DNA of 8,775 bases from Solirubrobacterales bacterium 70-9 (GTDB lineage: Bacteria; Actinomycetota; Thermoleophilia; Solirubrobacterales; 70-9). Positions 1 to 6,082 of the stretch are shown piece by piece; within the stretch, counting starts at the first letter, position 1, and every line of letters begins with the position of its first letter. The DNA lies in the NCBI GenBank assembly GCA_001898095.1, contig MKSH01000079.1:31285-40059 (forward strand). The letters are read 5' to 3'. The translations under genes were made by a program, and so were the position numbers. The notes under the pieces were generated by a model. The model made no database searches. It saw only the letters and a list, made by a program, of their open reading frames with translations, and had not been told where the DNA came from.

Positions 1-48
1 GTCGCCGGCGACGGCAGCCTGCGCGGCGAGATCCGCGCCGCGAACGCC
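1..48 (+). repeat. N-terminal-cap direct repeat, copy 1
   Basis: Bases 1-48 are identical to 1689-1736, encoding the cap 'VAGDGSLRGEIRAANA'. The repeat may extend upstream of the window. Identity stops after the GCC codon, where copy 1 continues CAA and copy 2 AAT. It reflects the tandem duplication of the beta-helix gene. Confidence 0.9.
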
Positions 49-1572
49 CAAGCAGGCGCCGACTCGGTCGTCTTCGCGCCGGGACTGAGCGGGACGATCA
101 CGATCAGCGGCACCGGCCTGGTCGACCAGGGCCCGATCGCGATCGAAGGCCCCGGGCCGGGCGCGATCGTCGTGCGCCAGATCTCCGGCGGCCACCGGGT
201 CCTGCAGGTGAAACTGAAAGAGCCGGGGCCGGTGTCGATCTCCGGCCTGACGCTGACCGGCGGCGAAACGAGCGGGCCGGGAGGCGACCTCGAGTACGAC
301 GCCGAAGGCGAACCGGCGACGCTCACCGTCACCGACTGCCTGATCGCCGGGGGCGAAACCCAGGACTACGGCGGCGGCATCGCCAGCATCGGCGCCCCGC
401 TCACCCTGCGCGACAGCGTCGTCACCGAAAACGAGGGCGACAGCGGCGGTGGGGTCTGGGCCGGCGGCGACAAAACGCCGTTCACGATCGAAGGCTCGAC
501 TATCTCCGGCAACGAAAGCACCGGCCCCGGGGGTGGCTTGAACGGCGAGGTCGAAGGCGGCGGGCACGACACGATCGTCGACTCGACGGTCGCCGGCAAC
601 ATCAGCGGCAACGAGGGGGGCGGCGCGACCTTCTCGCTCGGCACCGGGACCTCGCTCACGATCGCCAACTCGACCTTCGCCGAAAACGTCGCCGACGATG
701 GCGGTGGCGGCCTCGAGATCGACACTTTCGAAGAAGCCCCGGTGGCGACGATCGAGGACTCGACGATCGCCGGCAACCACGCCGGCGGTCTGCTCGGCGA
801 GGCGGGCGGGGTGGAGACCTTCGGCACGGTGCCTCAGATCCTGCTCGACTCGATAGTCGCCGGAAACACCGGCGGCGACGCCGACGTCTACGGCCCCTGG
901 GCGACGGCCTTCAGCCTGATCGGCGACCCGACCGGCGGCAAATTGAGCGAAACCGTGCCCGGCTCCGACCTGATCGGGGTCGACCCGCAGCTCGGTCCGC
1001 TTGGCGCCAACGGCGGGCCGACTGCGACGATGGCCCCGTCGCCGGGCTCGCCGGTGGTAAACAAGGGCGGCGGCACGCTCGGCACCGACCAGCGCGGCGA
1101 CCCACGCCCGATCGTCTATCCGAGGATCGCCCTCTCCGCCGCCGCCGGCGCGAACGGCGCCGACATCGGTGCGGTCGAGTTGCAGGCGCCGTCCCTTTCC
1201 GTCCAGCCGACGCCGCCCGCGAACTCGGGTCCGGCGCCGTCCCCGCCCCCGGTCGCGGGGCCGCCGCGCGTCCGCGTCGCCTGCCCGTCGGGCGCCGCGC
1301 CGGGCGGCTGCCGCTTCGCGCTGCAGGTCTTCTCGTCCCGGCCCAGGCCGGGGAAGGGGAAAGGCAGGCGTGGCCGCGCGGCGGCGCCCGTCGCCGAGAG
1401 CGCGATCGCCCGCCTGAAGCTGAGGCCCGGCAAGCATGCCACCGTCGCGCTGAAGCCGAAGCCGAGGTTCGCGGCCAAGCTCGAGGCCGCCAAGACCCTC
1501 CTGGTGCGCGAGGTCGAGACGGTGAACGGCACCGTCCGGACCGCCTACCGGCGACTGAAGGTGCTCGGATGA
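1..1572 (+). CDS. Secreted right-handed beta-helix / choice-of-anchor-Q protein, 5'-truncated
   Basis: The frame is open from base 1, so the true start and signal peptide lie upstream; 523 codons are visible before the TGA. The first visible residues (VAGDGSLRGEIRAANA) match the N-terminal cap of the downstream paralogue. This is the 'GSLR..I..AN' cap typical of secreted parallel beta-helix proteins. Coils of the form 'DSTIAGN...GGG' follow, then a choice-of-anchor-Q segment (GVDPQLGPL, NGGPTATM, PGSPVVN, DQRGDPRP; about nt 949-1110). After it come a Pro-rich linker (about nt 1186-1260) and a basic C-terminal domain with a Cys pair (RVACP and GGC). The family is extracellular and structural or adhesive/ligand-binding; no catalytic residues of a polysaccharide lyase are recognisable, so I assign no enzyme activity. 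An internal GTG at 172 would only remove the conserved cap and is not the start. The stop overlaps the next gene's ATG, suggesting coupled translation. There is no LPXTG motif or C-terminal membrane anchor. Confidence 0.85.
   Translation, partial: VAGDGSLRGEIRAANAQAGADSVVFAPGLSGTITISGTGLVDQGPIAIEGPGPGAIVVRQISGGHRVLQVKLKEPGPVSISGLTLTGGETSGPGGDLEYDAEGEPATLTVTDCLIAGGETQDYGGGIASIGAPLTLRDSVVTENEGDSGGGVWAGGDKTPFTIEGSTISGNESTGPGGGLNGEVEGGGHDTIVDSTVAGNISGNEGGGATFSLGTGTSLTIANSTFAENVADDGGGGLEIDTFEEAPVATIEDSTIAGNHAGGLLGEAGGVETFGTVPQILLDSIVAGNTGGDADVYGPWATAFSLIGDPTGGKLSETVPGSDLIGVDPQLGPLGANGGPTATMAPSPGSPVVNKGGGTLGTDQRGDPRPIVYPRIALSAAAGANGADIGAVELQAPSLSVQPTPPANSGPAPSPPPVAGPPRVRVACPSGAAPGGCRFALQVFSSRPRPGKGKGRRGRAAAPVAESAIARLKLRPGKHATVALKPKPRFAAKLEAAKTLLVREVETVNGTVRTAYRRLKVLG
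325..870 (+). repeat. Beta-helix coil repeats in the first paralogue
   Basis: Seven degenerate coding repeats centred on the pattern T-I-x-D-S-T-I-A-G-N. Equivalent codons begin at 325, 403, 484, 571, 658, 748 and 838, giving periods of 78, 81, 87, 87, 90 and 90 nt (26-30 residues). Gly-rich turns separate them (GGG, GGGG). The period fits roughly one turn of a right-handed parallel beta-helix per unit. It is a protein-level repeat and the DNA between units is not conserved. Confidence 0.8.
949..1110 (+). repeat. Anchor-Q direct repeat, copy 1
   Basis: Aligned without gaps at offset 1685 to 2634-2795: 158 of 162 bases are identical. The four differences (978, 1023, 1059, 1104) are all third codon positions and all synonymous, so 54 residues are identical. 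A weaker extension reaches upstream to 906 (906-936 is identical, then 8 mismatches within 12 nt) and downstream to about 1191. Confidence 0.92.
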
Positions 1573-3257
1573 GCGGCCTCCGGATGGCCCCCTGGCTCGT
1601 CGCGTCGGTGACGGCGATCGCCTTCTTCGCCCTCGTCGCCCAGGCGGATGCCCAGACCTACACGGTCACCAACCTCAGCGACTCGGGCGTCGCCGGCGAC
1701 GGCAGCCTGCGCGGCGAGATCCGCGCCGCGAACGCCAATCCGGGGCCGGACACGATCGCCTTTGCGGCCGGGGTGTCGGGTCTGCTCGTGATCAACGGCT
1801 CCGGCTTCGTCATCGACGACTCGGTCGACATCGAGGGCCCCGGCGCGGAAGGGCTCACGATCGAGCAGATCGCCTCCAAACACCGCGTGTTCCAGATCAA
1901 ACTGGGCGAACCGGGGGCGGTGACGCTCGCCGGGATGACGATCAGGGGCGGCGACAGCGAAGGGCCCGGCGGCGACATCGAGAACACGCTCGGACCAGTC
2001 GCGGCACTCACCGTCTCCGGGTGCAGGGTCATCTACGGCTACGCGGCCGAAGACGGCGGCGGCATCGACAGCGTCAACCAGCCGCTGACCGTGCGCGCGA
2101 GCGCGATCGAAGAAAACGAAACCGGTGAAAGCGGCGGTGGCATCTGGGCGGGCGGCAACCAGCCGATCCGGATCGAAGACTCGACCATCGCCGGCAACAT
2201 CAGCACCTACGGCGGCGCGGGCCTCTTCGGCGGCAGCGAAGCGGGGACCAGCACGGTGATCAGCGACTCGACTGTCTCCGGCAACCACGCCCTCCTGGCG
2301 GGCGGCGGTGCGAACCTCTCGATCTACGGCGGCGCCACCCTGGCGATCTCCAACTCGACCTTCGTCGGCAATCGCACCGGCACCTGGGGCGGCGCCATCG
2401 CGCTCGCCTCGATCGGGCCGGCGACGATCGAAGGCACGACGATCGTCGGCAACGAAGCGGAAGCGAACTCCAACGCCGCCGGCGGCCTGGAAGGGTTCGG
2501 CCCCGCGCCGGTGCAGCTGATCGACACGATCGTCGCCGGCAACAAGAGCCCGCACACGACGTCGCCCGACATCGGCGGCGCCTGGAACTCGGCCTTCAGC
2601 CTGATCGGCGACCCGACCGGCGCGACGATAGCCGAAACCGTGCCCGGCTCCGACCTGATCGGCGTCGACCCGCAGCTCGGTCCGCTTGGCGCCAACGGCG
2701 GGCCGACGGCGACGATGGCCCCGTCGCCGGGCTCGCCGGTGGTGAACAAGGGCGGCGGCACGCTCGGCACCGACCAGCGCGGCGACCCGCGCCCGGTCGT
2801 CTTCCCCGGCGTCGCCCTCTCCGCCGCGCCCGGCGCGAACGGCGCCGACATCGGCGCGGTCGAGTTGCAGGCGCCGCCGCCTCCAGCCGGTGAGTCGAGC
2901 CGGCCCGGGAGCTCGACTCCGCCGCCGCCGACCAAGGCCTCGCCGATCGGGCCCCGGGTGAGGGTCAGCTGCCCGAAGAGCGCCAAGCCGGGCGGCTGCC
3001 ATTTCGCCGTCCAGGCGGTGAGCGCGAAGCCGCGGCCGCAAGGGAAGGGCGGGCACGCCCGCGCGGAGGCGCCGCAGCCGGAGAGCGCCGTCGCCAGGGT
3101 CAAGCTCGGTCCCGGTGGCTCGGCCCTGCTGACCCTGACGCCGAAGCCGAAGTACGCGGCGCGACTCCTCGCCGCCCGCCGGGTGCTGGTCCGCGAGGTC
3201 GCGACGATCGGCGGTGTGGGCCACACCACCTACCGTCGGCTCGCGACCGTCGGCTAG
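1569..3257 (+). CDS. Secreted right-handed beta-helix / choice-of-anchor-Q protein, complete paralogue
   Basis: A 562-residue protein. Residues 1-28 form a signal peptide: a short basic start, a hydrophobic stretch from about 8 to 24, and a likely cleavage after A-D-A28. The mature N-terminus (TYTVTNLSDSG, GSLRGEIRAAN, IEGPG) is the standard cap of choice-of-anchor-Q beta-helix proteins. Coils of the form 'xIxDSTxxGN' run from about 150 to 325. The anchor-Q segment (ETVPGSD to DQRGDPRP) covers 356-409 and is identical at protein level to the upstream gene's. A Pro-rich linker spans about 436-461, and a basic C-terminal domain spans 463-562 with C468 and C477, possibly a disulfide once exported. 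The start ATG overlaps the previous stop (ATGA) and is preceded by GAAGG about 7 nt upstream; ATG at codon 6 is a less likely alternative. The role is probably at the cell surface or secreted, as an adhesin or ligand-binding protein (inference). No catalytic site is recognised. Confidence 0.88.
   Translation: MSGLRMAPWLVASVTAIAFFALVAQADAQTYTVTNLSDSGVAGDGSLRGEIRAANANPGPDTIAFAAGVSGLLVINGSGFVIDDSVDIEGPGAEGLTIEQIASKHRVFQIKLGEPGAVTLAGMTIRGGDSEGPGGDIENTLGPVAALTVSGCRVIYGYAAEDGGGIDSVNQPLTVRASAIEENETGESGGGIWAGGNQPIRIEDSTIAGNISTYGGAGLFGGSEAGTSTVISDSTVSGNHALLAGGGANLSIYGGATLAISNSTFVGNRTGTWGGAIALASIGPATIEGTTIVGNEAEANSNAAGGLEGFGPAPVQLIDTIVAGNKSPHTTSPDIGGAWNSAFSLIGDPTGATIAETVPGSDLIGVDPQLGPLGANGGPTATMAPSPGSPVVNKGGGTLGTDQRGDPRPVVFPGVALSAAPGANGADIGAVELQAPPPPAGESSRPGSSTPPPPTKASPIGPRVRVSCPKSAKPGGCHFAVQAVSAKPRPQGKGGHARAEAPQPESAVARVKLGPGGSALLTLTPKPKYAARLLAARRVLVREVATIGGVGHTTYRRLATVG
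1689..1736 (+). repeat. N-terminal-cap direct repeat, copy 2
   Basis: A perfect 48-nt match to bases 1-48, offset 1688, within codons 41-56 of the complete paralogue. The five codons upstream (encoding LSDSG) cannot be compared because copy 1 starts at the window edge. Confidence 0.9.
2169..2555 (+). repeat. Beta-helix coil repeats in the second paralogue
   Basis: Equivalent coil positions (xIxDSTxxGN and variants) begin at 2169, 2256, 2343, 2424 and 2514, giving periods of 87, 87, 81 and 90 nt. At least two less regular coils lie upstream (from about 2010 and 2088). The spacing closely parallels the first paralogue, although the loops between coils differ in sequence, which is where ligand contacts would be expected to vary. 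Confidence 0.75.
2634..2795 (+). repeat. Anchor-Q direct repeat, copy 2
   Basis: The partner of 949-1110 at 97.5% nucleotide identity. It encodes residues 356-409 of the complete beta-helix protein. Two such copies 1.7 kb apart in direct orientation could recombine to fuse the two genes and delete one copy. Confidence 0.92.
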
Positions 3258-3270
3258 CTCGACCGGTCGC
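3243..3270 (+). terminator. Weak candidate hairpin terminator spanning the beta-helix stop codon
   Basis: Inverted arms GCGACCG (3243-3249) and CGGTCGC (3264-3270) form a 7-bp GC-only stem around a 14-nt loop that contains the TAG stop. The 10-bp palindrome CGACCGGTCG (3260-3269) is an alternative fold. No U-tract follows, so it is not a classical intrinsic terminator. It sits at the right place to separate the beta-helix genes from the downstream operon, but this is weak evidence. Confidence 0.25.
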
Positions 3271-3326
3271 ACCCACTTGCCCGCCCGGTATGCGCGGTAT
3301 CGGCCTCTGCAAGCTCCTAACGGTGC

Positions 3327-3355
3327 TTGACAGCGTTTCGATCCTCTGATTGGAT
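3327..3355 (+). promoter_or_regulatory. Predicted sigma70-type promoter for the permease operon
   Basis: A perfect -35 box TTGACA (3327-3332), a 17-nt spacer and the -10 hexamer TTGGAT (3350-3355), preceded by TG at 3347-3348 as in an extended -10 element. The hexamer matches TATAAT at only three positions, but they include the A and final T that matter most. Predicted transcription start is near 3362, leaving a leader of about 75 nt before the ATG. A short inverted repeat CAAGC (3310-3314) / GCTTG (3325-3329) overlaps the -35 box and could be an operator, but it is too short to assign. Confidence 0.5.
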
Positions 3356-3363
3356 CGTCCAAC

Positions 3364-3397
3364 CGTTCATCGATGCCTAGGGAAACATCGGTGGACG
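3364..3397 (+). promoter_or_regulatory. 5' leader hairpin upstream of the permease
   Basis: Arms 3364-3375 (CGTTCATCGATG) and 3386-3397 (CATCGGTGGACG) pair over 12 positions: ten Watson-Crick and two G-U pairs (U3370-G3391, U3367-G3394). The loop is 10 nt (CCTAGGGAAA). The wobbles are G-U only in the + strand transcript; the opposite strand would have A-C mismatches. That fits a structure acting in the leader RNA of the downstream operon. A second CATCGG (3407-3412) could compete for the 5' arm with about six pairs. It ends about 20 nt before the ribosome binding site. I recognise no known riboswitch class. Confidence 0.5.
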
Positions 3398-3416
3398 CCG
3401 ACTCGTCATCGGAACC

Positions 3417-3429
3417 GAGGAGAGAGAGG
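3417..3429 (+). promoter_or_regulatory. Purine-rich ribosome binding site of the permease
   Basis: A 13-nt all-purine run (GAGG then AGAGAGAGG). The 3'-most GAGAGG lies 8 nt before the ATG at 3438 and fixes that start; a second AGGAG core at 3418-3422 is too far (15 nt) to be the main site. This is the strongest ribosome binding site in the operon. Confidence 0.7.
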
Positions 3430-3437
3430 TCTCACGC

Positions 3438-5084
3438 ATGTCAGATACGCCGATCGACGTAGCCGGGGCTCCGGAAATTTCAACGCCCGGCTTCGTCCGC
3501 AAATCGTCTGGGTTGGTTCGCGCGTTCTCCCCGACGGACACCATGCTCTACAACCTGCTGGCGATGAACCCGGTGCTGATGTCCGGGCTCACGCTGACCG
3601 CCATCGTCGCGGTGTTCCCGCACGCGAACCCCTGGCTGACGATGGTCCTCGCCGGCGTGCTCTGCATGCCGCTGGCCTACGTCTACACGCTCCTCGTCTC
3701 CGCGATCCCGCGCTCGGGCGGCGACTACACCTTCCAGAGCCGCATCCTCGGCGGCTTCCCGGCGACGGTGTTCGGGTTCGCCGGGATCATCGGGGCGGAG
3801 ATCCTGGCGATCCTCTTCATCGGCGTGACCGCCTCGCAGATCGTGCTCTCCCCGGGCCTCACCCTGCTCGGCGCCTATTACGACTCGAGCGCGCTGATGA
3901 GCGTCGGGGAATGGTTCGGCACCACCACCGGCGTCTTCTTCGCCACCCTCGGCTGCGCCGTCTGGGCCAGCGTCGTGAACCTCTGGGGCCTGCGCCGCTA
4001 CGCCCAGCTGCAGCGCTGGTCGATGATCATCGGCCTGACCGGCCTCGCCGTCGTCTTCCTCATCCTGCTCTTCCAGAGCAAGGCCGACTTCATCGGCAAC
4101 TTCAACTCGTTCATGTCGTCGCACTACAACGTGAACGACGCCTACCAGCAGACCGTCGCGCACGGCGAAGTGTCGAACGGGTTCACGCTCAGCGGCACGC
4201 TGGTCGCCCTGCCGCTGGCCGTGTTCAGCTTCATCTTCCCGGCCTGGGCCGCCCAGAACGCGGGCGAGCTGAAGAAGGCGGGCAGCGTGAAGATGAACAC
4301 CTACTCGATCCTCGGCGCCCAGACGATCGCGATCTTCATCGCCGGCGTCGCCGCCGCCCTCGTCGTCTCGCGGATCGGGTACGACTTCTTCGCCTCCTCC
4401 GGGCAGCTCTTCTTCGAAGGCTCCTCCCACAACCTGCTGCCGGTGCCGCCGTACTTCGCCTTCTTCGCCGTCCTCGTCGCCAGCTCCCCGGCGATGGCGA
4501 TCCTGGTGCTGGTCGTCTCGCTCTCCTGGCTGGTGATGTGGTTCCCCAACGTCACCGTCGCCTGCACGCGGGTGGCCCTGGCGATGTCCTTCGACGGCGT
4601 GCTGCCGGCGAAGGTCGGGAAGGTCGACCGCCGCACCCACGCGCCGGTCAACGCGATCCTGCTGATCTTCGTCGGCTACCTCTTGATGTGCGCGCTGTAC
4701 CTGGTGTACAAGAACGTCATCGCCTTCACCTCGGCGTTCATCTTCCTCAGCCTGGTGACGTTCACCGTCACCGTGATCGCCGGCGGCCTCTTCCCCTACC
4801 TGCGCCCGAAGCTGTTCGCGGCCTCGCCGCCGGGGGTGCAGAAGCGAATCCTCGGGATCCCGACGATCACCCTGGCGGCGATCCCGTTCGTGATCTTCGC
4901 CGCCTGGCTCATCTACCGCTCCTTCGAGGACGAACGCCTCGAAATCAACACGACCAAAAACATGCTCGCGATGGCCGGCCTTTATGTGGTCTCGATCGCG
5001 ATCTACGTGGTCGCCTGGTACGCCCGCAAGCGACGAAGCGGCCTCAGCCTCGGCGACTCGATGCGAGAGCTCCCGGTCGAGTAG
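3438..5084 (+). CDS. APC-superfamily amino acid/organic cation-type permease
   Basis: A 548-residue polytopic membrane protein with about 12 hydrophobic segments, roughly at 36-60, 66-90, 107-137, 159-184, 194-213, 250-272, 289-312, 338-364, 404-424, 428-455, 473-494 and 508-528. Family marks include the PRSGGDY motif after the second segment (91-97), the unwound sixth segment ending in a GELKKAG loop (276-282), and DGVLP...R.THAPVNAI (386-407) between segments 8 and 9, all typical of APC (amino acid-polyamine-organocation) secondary transporters. The usual Gly-rich substrate loop of the first segment is replaced by NPVLMSG (44-50), so the substrate is unlikely to be read from close homologues. 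It probably imports the compound processed by the downstream redox genes, by proton or sodium symport (inference). It is the first gene after the predicted promoter, and the phosphoesterase begins 2 nt after its stop. Confidence 0.9.
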   Translation: MSDTPIDVAGAPEISTPGFVRKSSGLVRAFSPTDTMLYNLLAMNPVLMSGLTLTAIVAVFPHANPWLTMVLAGVLCMPLAYVYTLLVSAIPRSGGDYTFQSRILGGFPATVFGFAGIIGAEILAILFIGVTASQIVLSPGLTLLGAYYDSSALMSVGEWFGTTTGVFFATLGCAVWASVVNLWGLRRYAQLQRWSMIIGLTGLAVVFLILLFQSKADFIGNFNSFMSSHYNVNDAYQQTVAHGEVSNGFTLSGTLVALPLAVFSFIFPAWAAQNAGELKKAGSVKMNTYSILGAQTIAIFIAGVAAALVVSRIGYDFFASSGQLFFEGSSHNLLPVPPYFAFFAVLVASSPAMAILVLVVSLSWLVMWFPNVTVACTRVALAMSFDGVLPAKVGKVDRRTHAPVNAILLIFVGYLLMCALYLVYKNVIAFTSAFIFLSLVTFTVTVIAGGLFPYLRPKLFAASPPGVQKRILGIPTITLAAIPFVIFAAWLIYRSFEDERLEINTTKNMLAMAGLYVVSIAIYVVAWYARKRRSGLSLGDSMRELPVE

Positions 5085-5086
5085 GG

Positions 5087-6058
5087 ATGGGGCTTTTCCG
5101 CAAAGGATCGGACGGTCCGCCGCCGTCGCGCCTGTTCTTCGCGACGGACCTGCACGGCTCCGAGGTCTGTTTCCGCAAGTTCCTCCACGCCGGGGCCGCC
5201 TACAAGGCGACCACGGTGATCATGGGCGGCGACTGCACGGGCAAGATGCTCGTGCCGGTCGTCGCCTCCCCGGAGGGCCACCGGGTGATGTGGCAGGGGG
5301 AGCAGCTGATCTTCGGCGACGGCGATCCCGGTCTGGCGGAAGTCGAAAAACAGATCAACGACAGCGGCTTCTACGCGACCCGACTGTCCCAGGACGAGTA
5401 CGCGCAGATGTCCGCGGATCCCGAGGTGATGCACGCGCGCTTCACGCAGGAGATGTGCGGCCGGCTGGAGCGCTGGTGCGGTCTCGCCGCCGAACGCCTC
5501 GGCGACAGCGGCGTGCGGATGATCGCCAGTCCCGGCAACGACGACGAGGTCGACGTCGACCAGGTGCTCGTCGACGCGAGCTTCGTCGAGCCGGGCGAGG
5601 ACCACATCGTCCGCATCGGCGACCACGAGATGATCAGCATCTGTTGGTCGAACCCGACTCCCTGGGACACGCCCCGGGAGTGCTCGGAGGAGGAGCTGGC
5701 GGCGAAGATCGACGCCGCCGCAGCCGGCATCGAGGACATGCCGAACGCGATCTTCAACATCCATGTGCCGCCGTACGGGACCGGCCTCGACGAGGCGCCG
5801 AAGCTCGACCACGAACAGCGCATGGAGGCGGCGGGCTCGATGGCCGCGGTCGGCAGCACCGCCGTCCGCGACTCGATCCTCAAGCACCAGCCGCTGCTCA
5901 GCCTTCACGGTCACATCCACGAGTCCAAAGGCGTCCAAAAACTGGGCCGGACCACGTGCATCAACCCGGGCAGCGTCTACGGCGAAGGCGCGCTGCTCGG
6001 GGTGACCGTCGATTTGGCCGACCAACGGGTGACGAGCTACTCGCTCACCGCCGGTTGA
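5087..6058 (+). CDS. Calcineurin-like metallophosphoesterase
   Basis: A 323-residue cytoplasmic protein with all five metallophosphoesterase motifs in order: DLH (D21, H23), GGD (D49), GNDD (N151, D152), a lone H226 in NIHVPPYG, and GHIH (H276, H278) in HGHIHES, followed by the customary INPGS turn (292-296). These residues bind a two-metal centre that hydrolyses phosphomono- or diesters. GNDD in place of GNH(D/E) resembles small YfcE/MJ0936-type phosphodiesterases. About 100 residues between the second and third motifs form an insert not needed for the core and may shape the substrate pocket. The ATG at 5087 lies 2 nt after the permease stop with only GUAGGG close upstream, so initiation is probably coupled to permease translation. 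The same reading frame stays open upstream through the permease gene by chance; the fold begins at FFATDLHG, so no fusion is implied. Substrate unknown. Confidence 0.88.
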   Translation: MGLFRKGSDGPPPSRLFFATDLHGSEVCFRKFLHAGAAYKATTVIMGGDCTGKMLVPVVASPEGHRVMWQGEQLIFGDGDPGLAEVEKQINDSGFYATRLSQDEYAQMSADPEVMHARFTQEMCGRLERWCGLAAERLGDSGVRMIASPGNDDEVDVDQVLVDASFVEPGEDHIVRIGDHEMISICWSNPTPWDTPRECSEEELAAKIDAAAAGIEDMPNAIFNIHVPPYGTGLDEAPKLDHEQRMEAAGSMAAVGSTAVRDSILKHQPLLSLHGHIHESKGVQKLGRTTCINPGSVYGEGALLGVTVDLADQRVTSYSLTAG

Positions 6059-6069
6059 ACCCGCGACAG

Positions 6070-6075
6070 AGAGGA
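6070..6075 (+). promoter_or_regulatory. Ribosome binding site of the Fe-S subunit
   Basis: AGAGGA lies 7 nt before the ATG at 6083, in the 24-nt gap after the phosphoesterase stop. It supports this start over later in-frame codons. No promoter or hairpin is visible in the gap, consistent with readthrough from upstream. Confidence 0.6.
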
Positions 6076-6082
6076 AAGCCCG

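Noticed and set aside
484..870. Regular 87-90-nt spacing of similar short motifs, considered as a CRISPR-like or VNTR array
   Set aside because: The period is a whole number of codons, repeats are degenerate and conserved at protein level (DSTIAGN), and units match beta-helix coils.
3258..3326. Possible tRNA, small RNA or mobile-element end in the intergenic gap
   Set aside because: No cloverleaf, terminal inverted repeat or target duplication is visible; only short GC palindromes are present.
1545..3362. 605-codon minus-strand open frame opposite the second beta-helix gene
   Set aside because: Its Arg/Ala/Asp-rich low-complexity composition, with no recognisable domain, is typical of a GC-rich shadow; the + strand frame has a signal peptide and family motifs.
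3373..3462. 29-residue upstream ORF (ATG inside the leader hairpin, overlapping the permease start)
   Set aside because: It has no ribosome binding site and no regulatory run of codons; its ATG is part of the hairpin stem.
3480..4640. 386-codon minus-strand open frame opposite the permease
   Set aside because: It is rich in Asp/Glu/His/Arg from complementing hydrophobic codons; the + strand frame has twelve membrane segments and APC motifs.
3350..5086. Apparent 5' extension of the phosphoesterase frame through the whole permease gene
   Set aside because: The upstream part is an Arg/Pro-rich out-of-frame reading of the permease and would start inside the -10 box; the phosphoesterase fold begins just after the ATG at 5087.
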